Positions 1 to 9,194 of a stretch of 64,000 nucleotides of DNA are shown piece after piece. Every line of letters starts with the position of its first letter. The stretch's first letter is position 1. The notes under the pieces are model-generated. The model ran no database searches. It saw nothing but the letters and a program-made list of their open reading frames with translations, and was not told where the DNA came from. The position numbers were made by a program, and so were the translations under genes. Source of the stretch: an uncultured Dehalococcoidia bacterium (GTDB lineage: Bacteria; Chloroflexota; Dehalococcoidia; Lucifugimonadales; Lucifugimonadaceae); contig CAJXEJ010000001.1 in the NCBI GenBank assembly GCA_913052475.1, positions 1-64,000 of the forward strand, given 5' to 3'.

Positions 1-392
1 ACGCTCGCGCACCGTTTCTTCTGGCCCAGACGATGCTATCTCAGCTGGGTAACGATGCACCGGGCAAGATAATCAACCTCAACGACTGGCACACCGCCCG
101 TCCAACTCGATTTGCGTACGGCGTTTCAAAAGCGGCGCTCTCCGGACTCACCCGCACACTCGCTCTCTCGATGGCTCCGCATGTTCAGGTGAACGAGCTT
201 TCACTCGGTGCAATAATGCCGCCATCCGACATCCCACTCGATCGTCCCAAAAGCGAAATTCAGATCGATCTTGGTCCCGCCGATCGAATGGGGTCACTCA
301 ACGAAGTGGCCGACGCAATGATGATGCTCGTTCAAAACGACTTCATCACAGGCGAAACTATCAACGTCGACGGTGGTCGACACGTACAGTAA
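1..392 (+). CDS. SDR family oxidoreductase, pteridine-reductase-like (5' end outside window)
   Basis: The reading frame is open from base 3 and ends with TAA at 390-392, so only the C-terminal ~129 residues are present. The visible part carries the SDR catalytic pair as YGVSK followed by the usual helix, and ends with the typical cofactor-side tail GETINVDGG. The Rossmann glycine motif lies upstream of the window. folB starts 57 bp downstream on the same strand. In other bacteria an SDR next to folB is often a FolM/PTR1-type dihydropteridine reductase, and I infer that role here from context. A general SDR of other specificity cannot be excluded. Confidence 0.8.
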   Translation, partial: ARAPFLLAQTMLSQLGNDAPGKIINLNDWHTARPTRFAYGVSKAALSGLTRTLALSMAPHVQVNELSLGAIMPPSDIPLDRPKSEIQIDLGPADRMGSLNEVADAMMMLVQNDFITGETINVDGGRHVQ

Positions 393-449
393 TCGACCAG
401 ATTCTCACTGCAATCGTCAGAACTCTCTGCCAGCAATAATACCGAACAT

Positions 450-842
450 ATGCCTGCCCAAGCACACGACGACTCTTCACAACTCGACACCGTTCATATT
501 GAACAGCTCGAACTCGACTGCATCATCGGCATCAACCCGTGGGAACGGGGCGCCAGGCAGCGAATCACGATCGATATCGAGATCAACGCCGATCTATCGG
601 CGGCCGGTAAATCCGATGCAATCGAAGACACAATCAACTATCGAACTATCGCGAAAGCGGTAACCGCTGAAGTGGAAGCGTCGAATTACAGCCTTGTCGA
701 AGCTCTCGCTACGCGAATCGCTGATATATGCCTTGAGGACGAACGAGCGCAATCGGTGGAAGTTTCGGTACGTAAACCGGGAGCGGTCAGAAAAGCTGCA
801 GGCGTTGGCGTAGTAGTTCGCCGAAACCGCCTAGGCAAATAG
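450..842 (+). CDS. folB: Dihydroneopterin aldolase
   Basis: This 130-residue protein fits FolB, which cleaves 7,8-dihydroneopterin to 6-hydroxymethyl-dihydropterin and glycolaldehyde in folate synthesis. Visible family features are the N-terminal strand ending IIGINPWER with the following RQ, the DTINYRTI segment, the conserved SLVEALA helix with its substrate-binding Glu, and the C-terminal VRKPGAVR with the conserved Lys. Length is normal for the family (about 120 residues). The ATG at 450 gives a short extra N-terminus before the first strand. It probably forms a folate-pterin unit with the upstream SDR. No folP or folK is seen in the window. Confidence 0.93.
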   Translation: MPAQAHDDSSQLDTVHIEQLELDCIIGINPWERGARQRITIDIEINADLSAAGKSDAIEDTINYRTIAKAVTAEVEASNYSLVEALATRIADICLEDERAQSVEVSVRKPGAVRKAAGVGVVVRRNRLGK

Positions 843-870
843 ACTCACTCAGGCGACGGGTCCAGAAAAA

Positions 871-1041
871 TTAGGCGACTGCCCGTTGCCCGACCAGCAC
901 TCTGAACTCGCTCTCGAAATCTCGCACGCGCGCCGCCAACTCTGACAGTTTATCGTCGTCGACGCCGAGTTCCTGTGCATGCCCAAGAACGCCGAGGGCG
1001 TCAATTAATTCTTTTGCTACTAAAGTTTGATCTGTACGCAT
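871..1041 (-). CDS. Small hypothetical protein (56 aa)
   Basis: An ATG-initiated frame of 56 codons begins MRTDQTLVAKELIDALG and ends VLVGQRAVA before TAA. It is strongly helical in character, acidic, with a heptad-like pattern (LGVDDDKLSELAARVRDF), and resembles a small coiled-coil protein. I recognise no family. It is convergent with folB, and codon use looks like the neighbours. No clear Shine-Dalgarno precedes the start, so it could be a chance frame, but composition favours a real gene. Confidence 0.45.
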   Translation of the reverse strand: MRTDQTLVAKELIDALGVLGHAQELGVDDDKLSELAARVRDFESEFRVLVGQRAVA

Positions 1042-1408
1042 CGCGATGCGTCCGAACCGGAGAACAATTCACATTCTGGCGAGCCTGAGCTAATCGTAAT
1101 TACATTTTCGGATAGGAATTTAGTCCTGTAAGTACAAATTACACAACTCTAGTGTTATTGACCAATATAACCACAACAGGTCGCGGCATTAACAATATTA
1201 CAACTGACAATGCACAGCACGCCATGCAGGGAAACGCCCAGATCTTAATCGGTGTGCTGTTCGAGAATTGGAATCGAACCGGCTATACCAAAAATTAACT
1301 GGATGAGCATCTGAACTCAAAACCGCCACAATACGCCATTTCCCCCGGATCGCACTATTAAAAATCCTCGCATTGAGGCGCACGCCGGTGCACCACCGCG
1401 CTAGGTGA
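1042..1408. other. Intergenic region, AT-rich, no gene recognised
   Basis: About 370 bp separate the small minus-strand gene from the end of the transporter gene. The stretch is AT-rich between 1080 and 1200. A T-loop-like motif is visible on the minus strand around 1263-1285, but I could not fold a cloverleaf around it. No convincing coding frame, terminator or repeat was found. Confidence 0.4.
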
Positions 1409-3061
1409 TTATTCAGATGGAGGCGATGACGGCGGTGGTGATTCGCTAGGTGCCACGCGCTTACGCAGAGGAACCTCACGAATGAACGCCGTCGCTGCAA
1501 TCCCAACCAGCAGCAACAACAACGACAGGAAGAAAACATCACCAATCGCACCAGCCAACGATTCACGAATTGCCCCGAACACATGGTTACCGAGTGCAAT
1601 TCCCGATTCACCAGTTGCAGCGAACGTAGCTTTTAATCCCCTGGTGCCTTCCGGGCTCAGCAGTGCGTTCGGATTGCTTGTGATCTGATCCAACAGTTGA
1701 TAAGGAACTGCCTCAGACACCTCGTCAGGCAAATTGACCTGCATGCCATCTTTGAATTGCCTGACCATGTACGAACCAAACACCGCTAGCCCGATCGACC
1801 CGCCAACCGATCGGAAGAACTGCGCCGAGGATGTAGCAATGCCAAGGTACTGCTGCGGTACGCCGTTCTGAATTGCGATCGTGTAGAGAGGGAACGACGT
1901 ACCAAGCCCAAATCCCATTACGATCGCTGAAATCAGCGCGTAGGCATGCGTCGTATCGCCATCGACTCGACTGAGAAAGAACGTCCCGATCGCCATTATC
2001 GACACGCCGATTATTCCCTGAATTCGGTAGTGCCCACCAGTTCGAGACAGCACTTGCCCGCTAATGGCCGCGCCAGCCACGATGCCAAGCATCATCGGAG
2101 TCAGGAAGCTGCCGCTGGCGGTCGGAGAAGCTCCAAGCACGCCTTGGAAAAGCAGCGGGATGAAGAAAATCGCGCCAAACATGGCAAACCCGGTGATCAG
2201 CGTGACGAACAGTGCTATTCCAACGATCCTGTTCTTAAAAACCGCAAGCGGAAGAATCGGATCGGGTACACGGGTTTCGTAGAGCGCAAACACAATCGCC
2301 ATGGCACCACCAAGCGCCAGAGAGCCGATCACGAGTGGATCAGACCATTCGTACTGGTTTCCACCCCACGACAACCCCAGAAGCGCAGGAACGATCGCCA
2401 GAACGATAAGAACTGCACCACCAACATCGATCTTCCGCTTTGGCCCGTCTCTTTTGCCGTTCGGGAACAACTTGATGAACAGCAGAATGATCGGAATCCC
2501 AAATGGGAGGTTTACGAGGAAAATCCACTCCCATGAAAGCTGATCTGTGATGAATCCTCCAAGCGTCGGACCCAGGACCGATGAGATTCCGAACATCGCC
2601 GCAATAATGCCCTGGTACTTGGCTCGTTCGGCTGGCGGAAACAGGTCGCCGATCGTTACAAACGACAGCGCCATGATCATTCCACCACCGAGACCCTGAA
2701 TACCTCGAGACATGATCAAGGCGTTCATCGACCCCGACATCGCGGCCAGCACCGACCCCACGAGAAAGACCGCAATACCGCCAACATACAGCCACTTACG
2801 ACCATAGACGTCAGAAACAGCTCCCGTGATCAGCACTACGGATGTCGATGCCACGATGTAAGCACTCGAAACCCACGTCACCCGATCGAATCCATTGAGA
2901 TCGGCCATAATCCGCGGAATTGCGGTCGCAACGATTGTCTGATCCAACGATGCGAGGAACATCGCAAACATCACGCCGATAAGGGTTAGCTTTATCTGCC
3001 GTGGAGTGAGTCCTGGATCTTTCCACCCCTCCTGAAAAGGCGCGCCTTTAGCTTCGGCCAA
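1409..3061 (-). CDS. MFS drug/proton antiporter, DHA2 (EmrB/QacA) family
   Basis: A 550-residue integral membrane protein with about 14 hydrophobic segments, as in the DHA2 group. The first helix carries the DHA2 motif as SLDQTIVATAIPRI. The loop after helix 2 has the MFS motif A as GAVSDVYGRK, and motif C appears near GISSVLGPTLGG. It probably exports toxic or amphipathic compounds using the proton gradient. The start is a TTG at 3061, giving a hydrophilic N-terminus that begins MAEAKGAPFQEGWKD. The C-terminus is Pro/Ser-rich (SESPPPSSPPSE). No regulator or membrane-fusion partner is adjacent. Substrate is unknown. Confidence 0.9.
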   Translation of the reverse strand: MAEAKGAPFQEGWKDPGLTPRQIKLTLIGVMFAMFLASLDQTIVATAIPRIMADLNGFDRVTWVSSAYIVASTSVVLITGAVSDVYGRKWLYVGGIAVFLVGSVLAAMSGSMNALIMSRGIQGLGGGMIMALSFVTIGDLFPPAERAKYQGIIAAMFGISSVLGPTLGGFITDQLSWEWIFLVNLPFGIPIILLFIKLFPNGKRDGPKRKIDVGGAVLIVLAIVPALLGLSWGGNQYEWSDPLVIGSLALGGAMAIVFALYETRVPDPILPLAVFKNRIVGIALFVTLITGFAMFGAIFFIPLLFQGVLGASPTASGSFLTPMMLGIVAGAAISGQVLSRTGGHYRIQGIIGVSIMAIGTFFLSRVDGDTTHAYALISAIVMGFGLGTSFPLYTIAIQNGVPQQYLGIATSSAQFFRSVGGSIGLAVFGSYMVRQFKDGMQVNLPDEVSEAVPYQLLDQITSNPNALLSPEGTRGLKATFAATGESGIALGNHVFGAIRESLAGAIGDVFFLSLLLLLVGIAATAFIREVPLRKRVAPSESPPPSSPPSE

Positions 3062-3113
3062 TATTCGCTACCTCGTGTTGTAACAAAGACGTTTTCTTCA
3101 AAAAATATTCAGA

Positions 3114-5435
3114 CTAATCGCCGAACTGCGGCGATGAATCTTTCATCGCTTCGAACACACGTTCCGGGTTCATCGGCAGCCGTCCCATTCGAACGGATGC
3201 GGCATCCCTGACCGCGTTGGCAATCGCGGCTGGTGGCGGAATTATCGGCGGTTCGCCAACTCCCCTGATACCCCACGCACCGTCATCAGCAGGCGTTTCG
3301 AGCATCACTGTTTTGATCAAAGGCAGGTCGAGAGCCGTTGGCATTCGGTAATCGAGGAACGAGGCGTTTCGCATCAATCCCTGATCGTCGAAGACATACT
3401 CCTCCGAGAGTGCCCAGCCGATTCCCTGAGCCGCTCCGCCCTGCATCTGGCTTTCAACCTGAGTCGGGTTCACTACCTTCCCCACATCCTGAAACAGGGT
3501 GAAGTCGGTGAGTTGAACCTTTCCGGTTTCGGGGTCAATCTCGACATCGGCAACCGCCATTGCGTATCCGTTCGCAGTCCGCATTCCCGGATCGTTTGAG
3601 GCGGTGGCAGTAATGTTCGATCCATTCTTCGTTACTGTAGAACCTACGTCCTTGAACGATACCTTTGAATCCTGATTATCCCGAGCGTAGAAATAACCAC
3701 CCTCGTATTCAACGAACTCGGCATCGACCCCAAATCGAACGGCCATCTTCTCTTTCATCTGCTCAATTACAGACGTTCCAGCCTTGTACACAGCTTGGCT
3801 CAGCGTGCGCATAACTCGTGATCCCGCCGCGTTGCCTGTGTACGGAATTCCTTCGGTATCGGCGGTGTGAACATGAACTTCCTCTGGCTCGATGCCAAGC
3901 GTCTCCGCTGCCACCTGCGCCGTTCCTGTGCGTATACCGTGCAGATCAACCGCACCGATAGCGACGTCAACGCCTCCATCGTGGTTGACCATTACCCGCG
4001 CACTCGAAATTTCGAGCCCGCACGGCCACCAACCGATTCCGACACCACGCCCCACCGGCCATCCGTTTTCACTCGGTTTCACCGGGCGGGTGTACTCATC
4101 AGAGGCTTTTACCGCTTCGAGCATCTCGACGATACCGATACGGTTGTACACCTCGTCGTCAATATTCGAATCGCCCGTCTTCGAGGCGTTCTTGATACGG
4201 AAGTCGATCGCGTCCATCCCTATTTCACGGGCCAGGTCGTCCAGAGTCGACTCTCCACAGAACGTCGCTACAGTCGCACCCGGTGCACGATAGGCAGCAA
4301 CACGAGGAGCATTCGTTACTACGTCGTACGCATCAACTTTCGAATTCTCAGGCTGGTAGCAAGCAAATATCGTCTGCATCCCTCGTAGAACTGGTGAACC
4401 AGGGAAGCCGCCAGCGCCAAACACGAGCCGTGCTTGCGCCGCTTTCAGCACTCCATCTTTCGTTGCACCCATTTTTACTGCGACTACCGCACCCGAAGCA
4501 GGACCAGTCGCCTTGAGCACCTCTTCCCGAGTGAGGACAATCTTGACCGGATTTCCGGATTTCCGAGAAAGAATCGCTGCGACGGGACCGACACGAGGTG
4601 TGTTTTTCGCACCGAACGCGCCACCAACTTCAAGTGGGATTACTTTGATCTTGCTGACATCGACACCTAGAAGGTTCGACATATTCTGACGAAGCGGGAA
4701 CGAGCCCTGCGAGTTCGCCCAGACTTCGATTCGACCGTCGGCGTGCCAGTGAACGGTTTCTGCTTCCGGTTCTATATAACCCTGGTGAACCAGCGACGTC
4801 CGATACGTTCGCTCAACCACCACATCAGATTCGGCGAATCCCTTTTCGATGTCACCCTTGCCGGCTTCCATGTGCCCTGCAATATTGCTCGGGGCATCGG
4901 CGGAACCAGAAAGTGACGCAGCAATTAGGCCTTCGTGAAGCAACGGAGCGTCCTGCGACATTGCTTCAATCGGATCGGTCACAGCGGGAAGCACTTCCCA
5001 CTCAACTTTGACCCGTTGAGCAGCTTTTTCCGCAATGTGAATATCGGTTGCGGCAACGGCAGCGACTGGGTGGCCCTCGAACATCACCTTGCGACTACCC
5101 ATGATTAAGTTTGCGAGAAACTGGATCCCGATGTCGACTTCGCCAGTGTCGACCTCGCCTGTCACATCTGAAGGAAAGTCGGCTGCCGTACAGACAGCCT
5201 TAACACCCGGCATTGCCTCGGCTTCCGACGTGTCGATGGACACGATTCGGGCATGACCATGAGGGCTACGGACTATCTTTGCGAAAAGCGAGCCCGGTGC
5301 CGTGAAATCAGCTCCGAAAACAGCACGCCCGGTGACCTTCTCGTCGCCATCGACTTTTCGGTATCGCTTACCGAATTGCTTGAATTCCATACCATCGGCA
5401 TTTGTTCGTGTTTCAATAGTCACAAATAGTCTCAC
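3114..5435 (-). CDS. Molybdopterin-binding xanthine dehydrogenase/aldehyde oxidase-type large subunit
   Basis: A molybdenum hydroxylase large subunit. The N-terminal aldehyde-oxidase a/b hammerhead domain begins with GKRYRKVDGDEKVTGRA, followed by the molybdopterin domains with GGAFGAKN, the AYRAPGA loop and the C-terminal GVGEPPIIPPPAAIANAV motif holding the catalytic Glu. The AYRAPGA loop lacks the AYxCSFR active-site signature of form I CO dehydrogenase, so it is not a true CoxL. Length (about 760-773 residues) is normal. The GTG at 5435 adds an unusual leader; the ATG at 5390 (MEFKQFGKRYRK) is the likelier start. The FAD and [2Fe-2S] subunits that usually accompany it are not next to it. 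Substrate is unknown (purine, aldehyde or N-heterocycle). Confidence 0.88.
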   Translation of the reverse strand: MRLFVTIETRTNADGMEFKQFGKRYRKVDGDEKVTGRAVFGADFTAPGSLFAKIVRSPHGHARIVSIDTSEAEAMPGVKAVCTAADFPSDVTGEVDTGEVDIGIQFLANLIMGSRKVMFEGHPVAAVAATDIHIAEKAAQRVKVEWEVLPAVTDPIEAMSQDAPLLHEGLIAASLSGSADAPSNIAGHMEAGKGDIEKGFAESDVVVERTYRTSLVHQGYIEPEAETVHWHADGRIEVWANSQGSFPLRQNMSNLLGVDVSKIKVIPLEVGGAFGAKNTPRVGPVAAILSRKSGNPVKIVLTREEVLKATGPASGAVVAVKMGATKDGVLKAAQARLVFGAGGFPGSPVLRGMQTIFACYQPENSKVDAYDVVTNAPRVAAYRAPGATVATFCGESTLDDLAREIGMDAIDFRIKNASKTGDSNIDDEVYNRIGIVEMLEAVKASDEYTRPVKPSENGWPVGRGVGIGWWPCGLEISSARVMVNHDGGVDVAIGAVDLHGIRTGTAQVAAETLGIEPEEVHVHTADTEGIPYTGNAAGSRVMRTLSQAVYKAGTSVIEQMKEKMAVRFGVDAEFVEYEGGYFYARDNQDSKVSFKDVGSTVTKNGSNITATASNDPGMRTANGYAMAVADVEIDPETGKVQLTDFTLFQDVGKVVNPTQVESQMQGGAAQGIGWALSEEYVFDDQGLMRNASFLDYRMPTALDLPLIKTVMLETPADDGAWGIRGVGEPPIIPPPAAIANAVRDAASVRMGRLPMNPERVFEAMKDSSPQFGD

Positions 5436-5573
5436 TCAAGGGGCGTGTTTTGATGGATATGCGCAACGTTCGGAATCAAAATAATCCAATCGTGCGGTAA
5501 GTCCGCCACTGTACCACGAGATGCCCCACAAATGGTTCGTTTTTATCGATAGGCAAACTGATATTTAGCGCCG

Positions 5574-6025
5574 CTACTTTCGTGGTGCCTGTTCGGTCTC
5601 GAACTGGTCGTGATCGGGTACGTCCTCACCAACGACATAAAGCCAGTAGTAACAGCCCATTTCGCCCATAAATTTGAACTCCTTTCTCAAGTTTTTTACA
5701 AGATCCCCGAAGGAATCGTGTGAACGCAGATACTGCTGGAACGATCCGTGATCATCCTTGAGCTCAGTCATTCCGCATACGTTGTCGGTAATCACCTGAA
5801 GCTTGCGACGGTTTCGAATCACCCGCTTATCGTCAGCCAGCTCGTCAACCGCAGCTTCATCCATCACCGCCACGGCTCCGATCTGGAACTCATGGAACGC
5901 TTTTCGAATAGTCGACCACTTCGACTCAACGGCTTTCCGCTCTGGAATACTGCTTTGGCTTGAATCTCCAGATAATCGTCGAGACTCTCCAACACAATCT
6001 AAACTGGTGCTTCTCCTAATGGCAT
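5574..6025 (-). pseudogene. DNA-3-methyladenine glycosylase I (Tag)-like gene, frameshifted
   Basis: The downstream part reads as a Tag/HhH-GPD-like glycosylase: KWSTIRKAFHEF, RVIRNRRKLQVI, GSFQQYLRS and FKFMGEMGCYYWLYVVG. Tag removes 3-methyladenine from DNA. The matching N-terminal piece, SLDDYLEIQAKAVFQSG, lies in a different frame (about 5998-5935). The two join near 5935-5930, apparently with loss of about 10 nt compared with the spacing I expect for the family. The N-terminal frame also has a TAG at 6001-5999, although a GTG at 5995 could start after it. The longest open frame (GTG at 6032) replaces the N-terminus with non-homologous sequence. I read this as an inactivated gene. Confidence 0.72.
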
Positions 6026-6195
6026 TATCCACTCCTCAATGATCCAGCTCGCCAGCCCGTCAATTCACTCGCTCGAATGAGAAGCAACAATTCTGAAAAA
6101 CGATCCTGGACTGCATCACGATGCTGGTTCGGCAAAGATTATCCTGTTTCGCTAGTAACGCATATCGTTCCACGACACCCGAAGATACTCCAACG

Positions 6196-8376
6196 ATGAC
6201 CCACCAGATTTCATCGATCGCCTCATCGCCTATTCAACAGGAATTTGATCGCCAGTTCTCGGCCGGTCTTCACTCCGCCGCGTCGTTAACCGTGTTCAAA
6301 AACGGCCGGCTGGCTGTTGATATCACACGAGGCGCTCATCACGCAGAGCCACTGTTCAGGGTGTTCTCGATGGGCAAGCCACTCGCTGCAGCCGTTCTGT
6401 GGCGGTACAAAGCGCGTGGGCATCTCGGTTGGAACACCCCGGTTGCCGAGTTCTGGCCGGAGTTCGGAACACGCGGGAAGTCGGGAGTGACGATCGGCCA
6501 CATTCTGTCGCATTCGGCAGGGCTCGCTTCAAACGACACAATCCCGATAGACGATTTTGGCGACTGGGGGAGGGTGATATCACATATTGAAGATATGACA
6601 CCAGTTACAGAACCCGGATCAACCGTCCACTACCACTCCCTAACATTTGGCTGGCTGGTCGGCGAAGTGGCATCCCGAATATCAGGTCTACCGTTTGAAG
6701 AGGCGTTTGCACGCGAAGTCACGCTTCCGCTCGGACTAAAAAACACGTCATTCACTGTCGAGCCATCGGCCTTTGGGAGAGTGGTTCCGGTCGACTCCAG
6801 TTCTGAGTGGCCCGATCCGGCGTACACCCTTACGATTAACTCCATCCAACGCGCCCAGATAATGGCGCCCGCGGGATCGATGATCACGACTGCCCATGAC
6901 GTCGCCCGCTTCTACTCCGCTATCTCCGGTAAAGGCAAGATAGATGGCATTCCCTGGCTTCCGGAAGAAGTTATCGGCGAAGTAACTTCACTTCAGGCAG
7001 AAGGACCCGACGCTGCTTCTGGGAACTACTCTCGTGTCGGCTTCGGAGTTCGCCTGCCTTCGTCCCCGCCAAATCAGTACGCCAGCGTTGATGGAAACGA
7101 CACCGTTGGGCACGGCGGTATGGCGACTTGCACTGGATGGGCGAGTCTGGCCGAAGATTTAGCGGTAGCGTACATAGCCAATCGCCTTCAGCTCGAAACA
7201 CCAAACAAGATGCGGTTGCACGATATGGCAAAAGTGGTCCGTGAAGCGCTTGAATCGAACACTGGCCTCGAGTCTGCTGCTCCCACCACAGCAACATCTG
7301 CTTACGCATTATCTCCTGAGACACAACCAGAAAAATACTGGCCTGGTAAAGATTGGCAAGAAGCCGAACCAGAAGAACTCGGATTCAATCGCGAAAAACT
7401 GGTCGAAGCTGGCAGACATCAGGCAGAACTCGCGGGCGATCGACCGTATCGAATACTTATCGCACGACATGGCAAGATCGCGGCGGAGTGGAATTTTCTT
7501 GCTGATCCTATAGCGCAGGCCCCTCAGGCGTCTGCCTCGAAATCGACTTTCTCGTCGGTACTCGGAATTGCCATCCATGAAGGCGTGATCAAGTCCGAAA
7601 ACGACCGCGTAGCCGATTACTACCCTGAAATGCTCGAAGTGGCTGCTGGCGAAGGACCAAAAGAGGGTCGTTACGCATTCCCTGAAAACGCCGGCATTAC
7701 GTTTCGCCAATTGATCGGCAACACGTCGGGATACATGAAACCCGGTGAATCTCCCGGCGCGGTATTCAACTACCAGACATTCGGGATGAACATCCTCACC
7801 CACGCCATCGCCTCAGCCTACAGCCTGTACAAAACATCCCATCCCGAACGAGGTGCGGGCTTCGGCACTCTCACCGAATGGAAAATCCGAAACCTCATCG
7901 GTGGAAGCTGGTCGTGGGAATACGGCAATTTCGATATGCACCCGGAAGCCAAGCTCGGAGTCTTCGGTTACTTCACCGGCTATTGCATGAGCCCACGAGA
8001 TATGGCACGCATGGGCTGGTTGTGGCTCAATCGAGGCGACTGGAACGGTAGCCAAATAATCCCTTCGGCATGGATAGACGAAGCGACGAAAGTTTCTAAG
8101 GAAATCCTCGAAAACGAGCCGAAAGAACGTCATGTGTACGGTCTAGGATTCTGGTGCAACGATCAAGCACAGGTTTGGCCCGATTTACCCAGAGATTCGT
8201 TCGCAGCGAGCGGCGCGGGTTTCCAACACATCTGGGTTTGCCCGAGTAGTGACCTCGTCGTAGTGCAATCACCGGGTTCTTACGCTTCGCGAGGTGCATT
8301 AGACTCCGATGAACAGATCGAAGACCGTCGATCAATGAATGGATTGCTCGGTCGTATCGTCGATTCAATTGCCTAA
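6196..8376 (+). CDS. Tandem serine beta-lactamase-like hydrolase (two fused domains)
   Basis: A 726-residue protein holding two complete class C beta-lactamase/esterase-like domains. Domain 1 (about 15-380) has the SxxK nucleophile motif as SMGK at 58-61, a YHS triad at the YxN position and a GHGG late motif. Domain 2 (about 400-726) has SASK at 446-449 and a late GAGFQHIWV segment. The family covers esterases, transpeptidase-like and D-aminopeptidase-like hydrolases. No signal peptide is evident, so it is probably cytoplasmic. The ATG at 6196 begins next to the first domain; the upstream ATG at 6121 adds a leader unlike the family. Two active sites in one chain are unusual. Substrate is unknown. 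Confidence 0.85.
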   Translation: MTHQISSIASSPIQQEFDRQFSAGLHSAASLTVFKNGRLAVDITRGAHHAEPLFRVFSMGKPLAAAVLWRYKARGHLGWNTPVAEFWPEFGTRGKSGVTIGHILSHSAGLASNDTIPIDDFGDWGRVISHIEDMTPVTEPGSTVHYHSLTFGWLVGEVASRISGLPFEEAFAREVTLPLGLKNTSFTVEPSAFGRVVPVDSSSEWPDPAYTLTINSIQRAQIMAPAGSMITTAHDVARFYSAISGKGKIDGIPWLPEEVIGEVTSLQAEGPDAASGNYSRVGFGVRLPSSPPNQYASVDGNDTVGHGGMATCTGWASLAEDLAVAYIANRLQLETPNKMRLHDMAKVVREALESNTGLESAAPTTATSAYALSPETQPEKYWPGKDWQEAEPEELGFNREKLVEAGRHQAELAGDRPYRILIARHGKIAAEWNFLADPIAQAPQASASKSTFSSVLGIAIHEGVIKSENDRVADYYPEMLEVAAGEGPKEGRYAFPENAGITFRQLIGNTSGYMKPGESPGAVFNYQTFGMNILTHAIASAYSLYKTSHPERGAGFGTLTEWKIRNLIGGSWSWEYGNFDMHPEAKLGVFGYFTGYCMSPRDMARMGWLWLNRGDWNGSQIIPSAWIDEATKVSKEILENEPKERHVYGLGFWCNDQAQVWPDLPRDSFAASGAGFQHIWVCPSSDLVVVQSPGSYASRGALDSDEQIEDRRSMNGLLGRIVDSIA

Positions 8377-8474
8377 ACTGCGCATGCCCCGTACTCAATC
8401 TCATCTCGAAACAACTGAGGGCGACTGGTAACCTGCATCGCATTACAGATCGAAACTTGGCCTGAGGACAATCA

Positions 8475-9194
8475 ATGTCTGATCGTTTCTTTGCACTGAG
8501 CATCGCTGGTGGACGCGGCGAGCGACTACGACCGCTGACCGACAATCGACCCAAGCCGATGGTCGAAATCAACGGAAAGCCGATTATTGGCTATCAGGTC
8601 GACTGGATGCGCGCCCAGGGAGTCACCGACGTCGTGTTCCTTACCGGATACATGGGCGGAATGATTCAGGATTACTTTGGCAACGGACCGGAACACGGTA
8701 TTACGGCTCACTACTCGAGCGAAGAAACACCTCTGGGTCGAGGCGGAGCCATCAAGCAGGGATTAGCGCAGGTTCCGCAGGACGCCAAGACGGTGCTTGT
8801 TGCTAACGGAGACGTGATTACCAATCAACCTCTCAACCCGATCGTCGATCGCCACGAGAAATCCGGTGCAACTGGAACGATGATGCTCGTTCCATACCCG
8901 AGCCAGTATGGCGTCGTTGAATCTAACGACCAGAACGTTGTAACTCAGTTCATTGAAAAAGGCAGCCTGCCGTTCTGGATCAACGCCGGTGTTTACCTGT
9001 TCGATCGCCAGATCGAATCGCTGCTACCAGATATCGGTGACCACGAAACTTCAACGTTCCAGAATCTTGCAATGCAGGGCAAGCTATCGGCCTATCATTC
9101 AGAAAAGGATTGGGCCAGTATCGAAAGCCCCAAAGACCTCAGCGATATCTCAGATCAGATCAACGAAGGTCGCCTCATTCTCGCTAAGAGTTAA
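8475..9194 (+). CDS. Sugar-phosphate nucleotidyltransferase
   Basis: A 239-residue NTP-transferase fold protein that transfers a nucleotidyl group onto a sugar 1-phosphate. The N-terminal signature AGGRGERLRPLTDNRPKPM is complete, with the conserved Arg and Lys. Downstream are the metal-binding VANGDVI (GD) and the INAGVYLF strand. It lacks the C-terminal beta-helix of bifunctional GlmU/ManC-type enzymes, so it is a minimal catalytic domain, as in RmlA/HddC/MurU-like proteins. The stop overlaps the stop of the convergent CBS gene. Glucose, mannose or heptose phosphate is possible; neighbours do not decide. Confidence 0.87.
   Translation: MSDRFFALSIAGGRGERLRPLTDNRPKPMVEINGKPIIGYQVDWMRAQGVTDVVFLTGYMGGMIQDYFGNGPEHGITAHYSSEETPLGRGGAIKQGLAQVPQDAKTVLVANGDVITNQPLNPIVDRHEKSGATGTMMLVPYPSQYGVVESNDQNVVTQFIEKGSLPFWINAGVYLFDRQIESLLPDIGDHETSTFQNLAMQGKLSAYHSEKDWASIESPKDLSDISDQINEGRLILAKS

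Noticed and set aside
1240..1330. tRNA-like T-loop motif (GGTTCGATTCC) on the minus strand
   Set aside because: The T stem does not pair, and no acceptor or D arm could be folded around it; probably chance or an old relic.
1946..2543. Plus-strand open frames inside the DHA2 transporter gene
   Set aside because: Composition is typical of the reverse of a membrane-protein gene, with no family motifs and no start signals.
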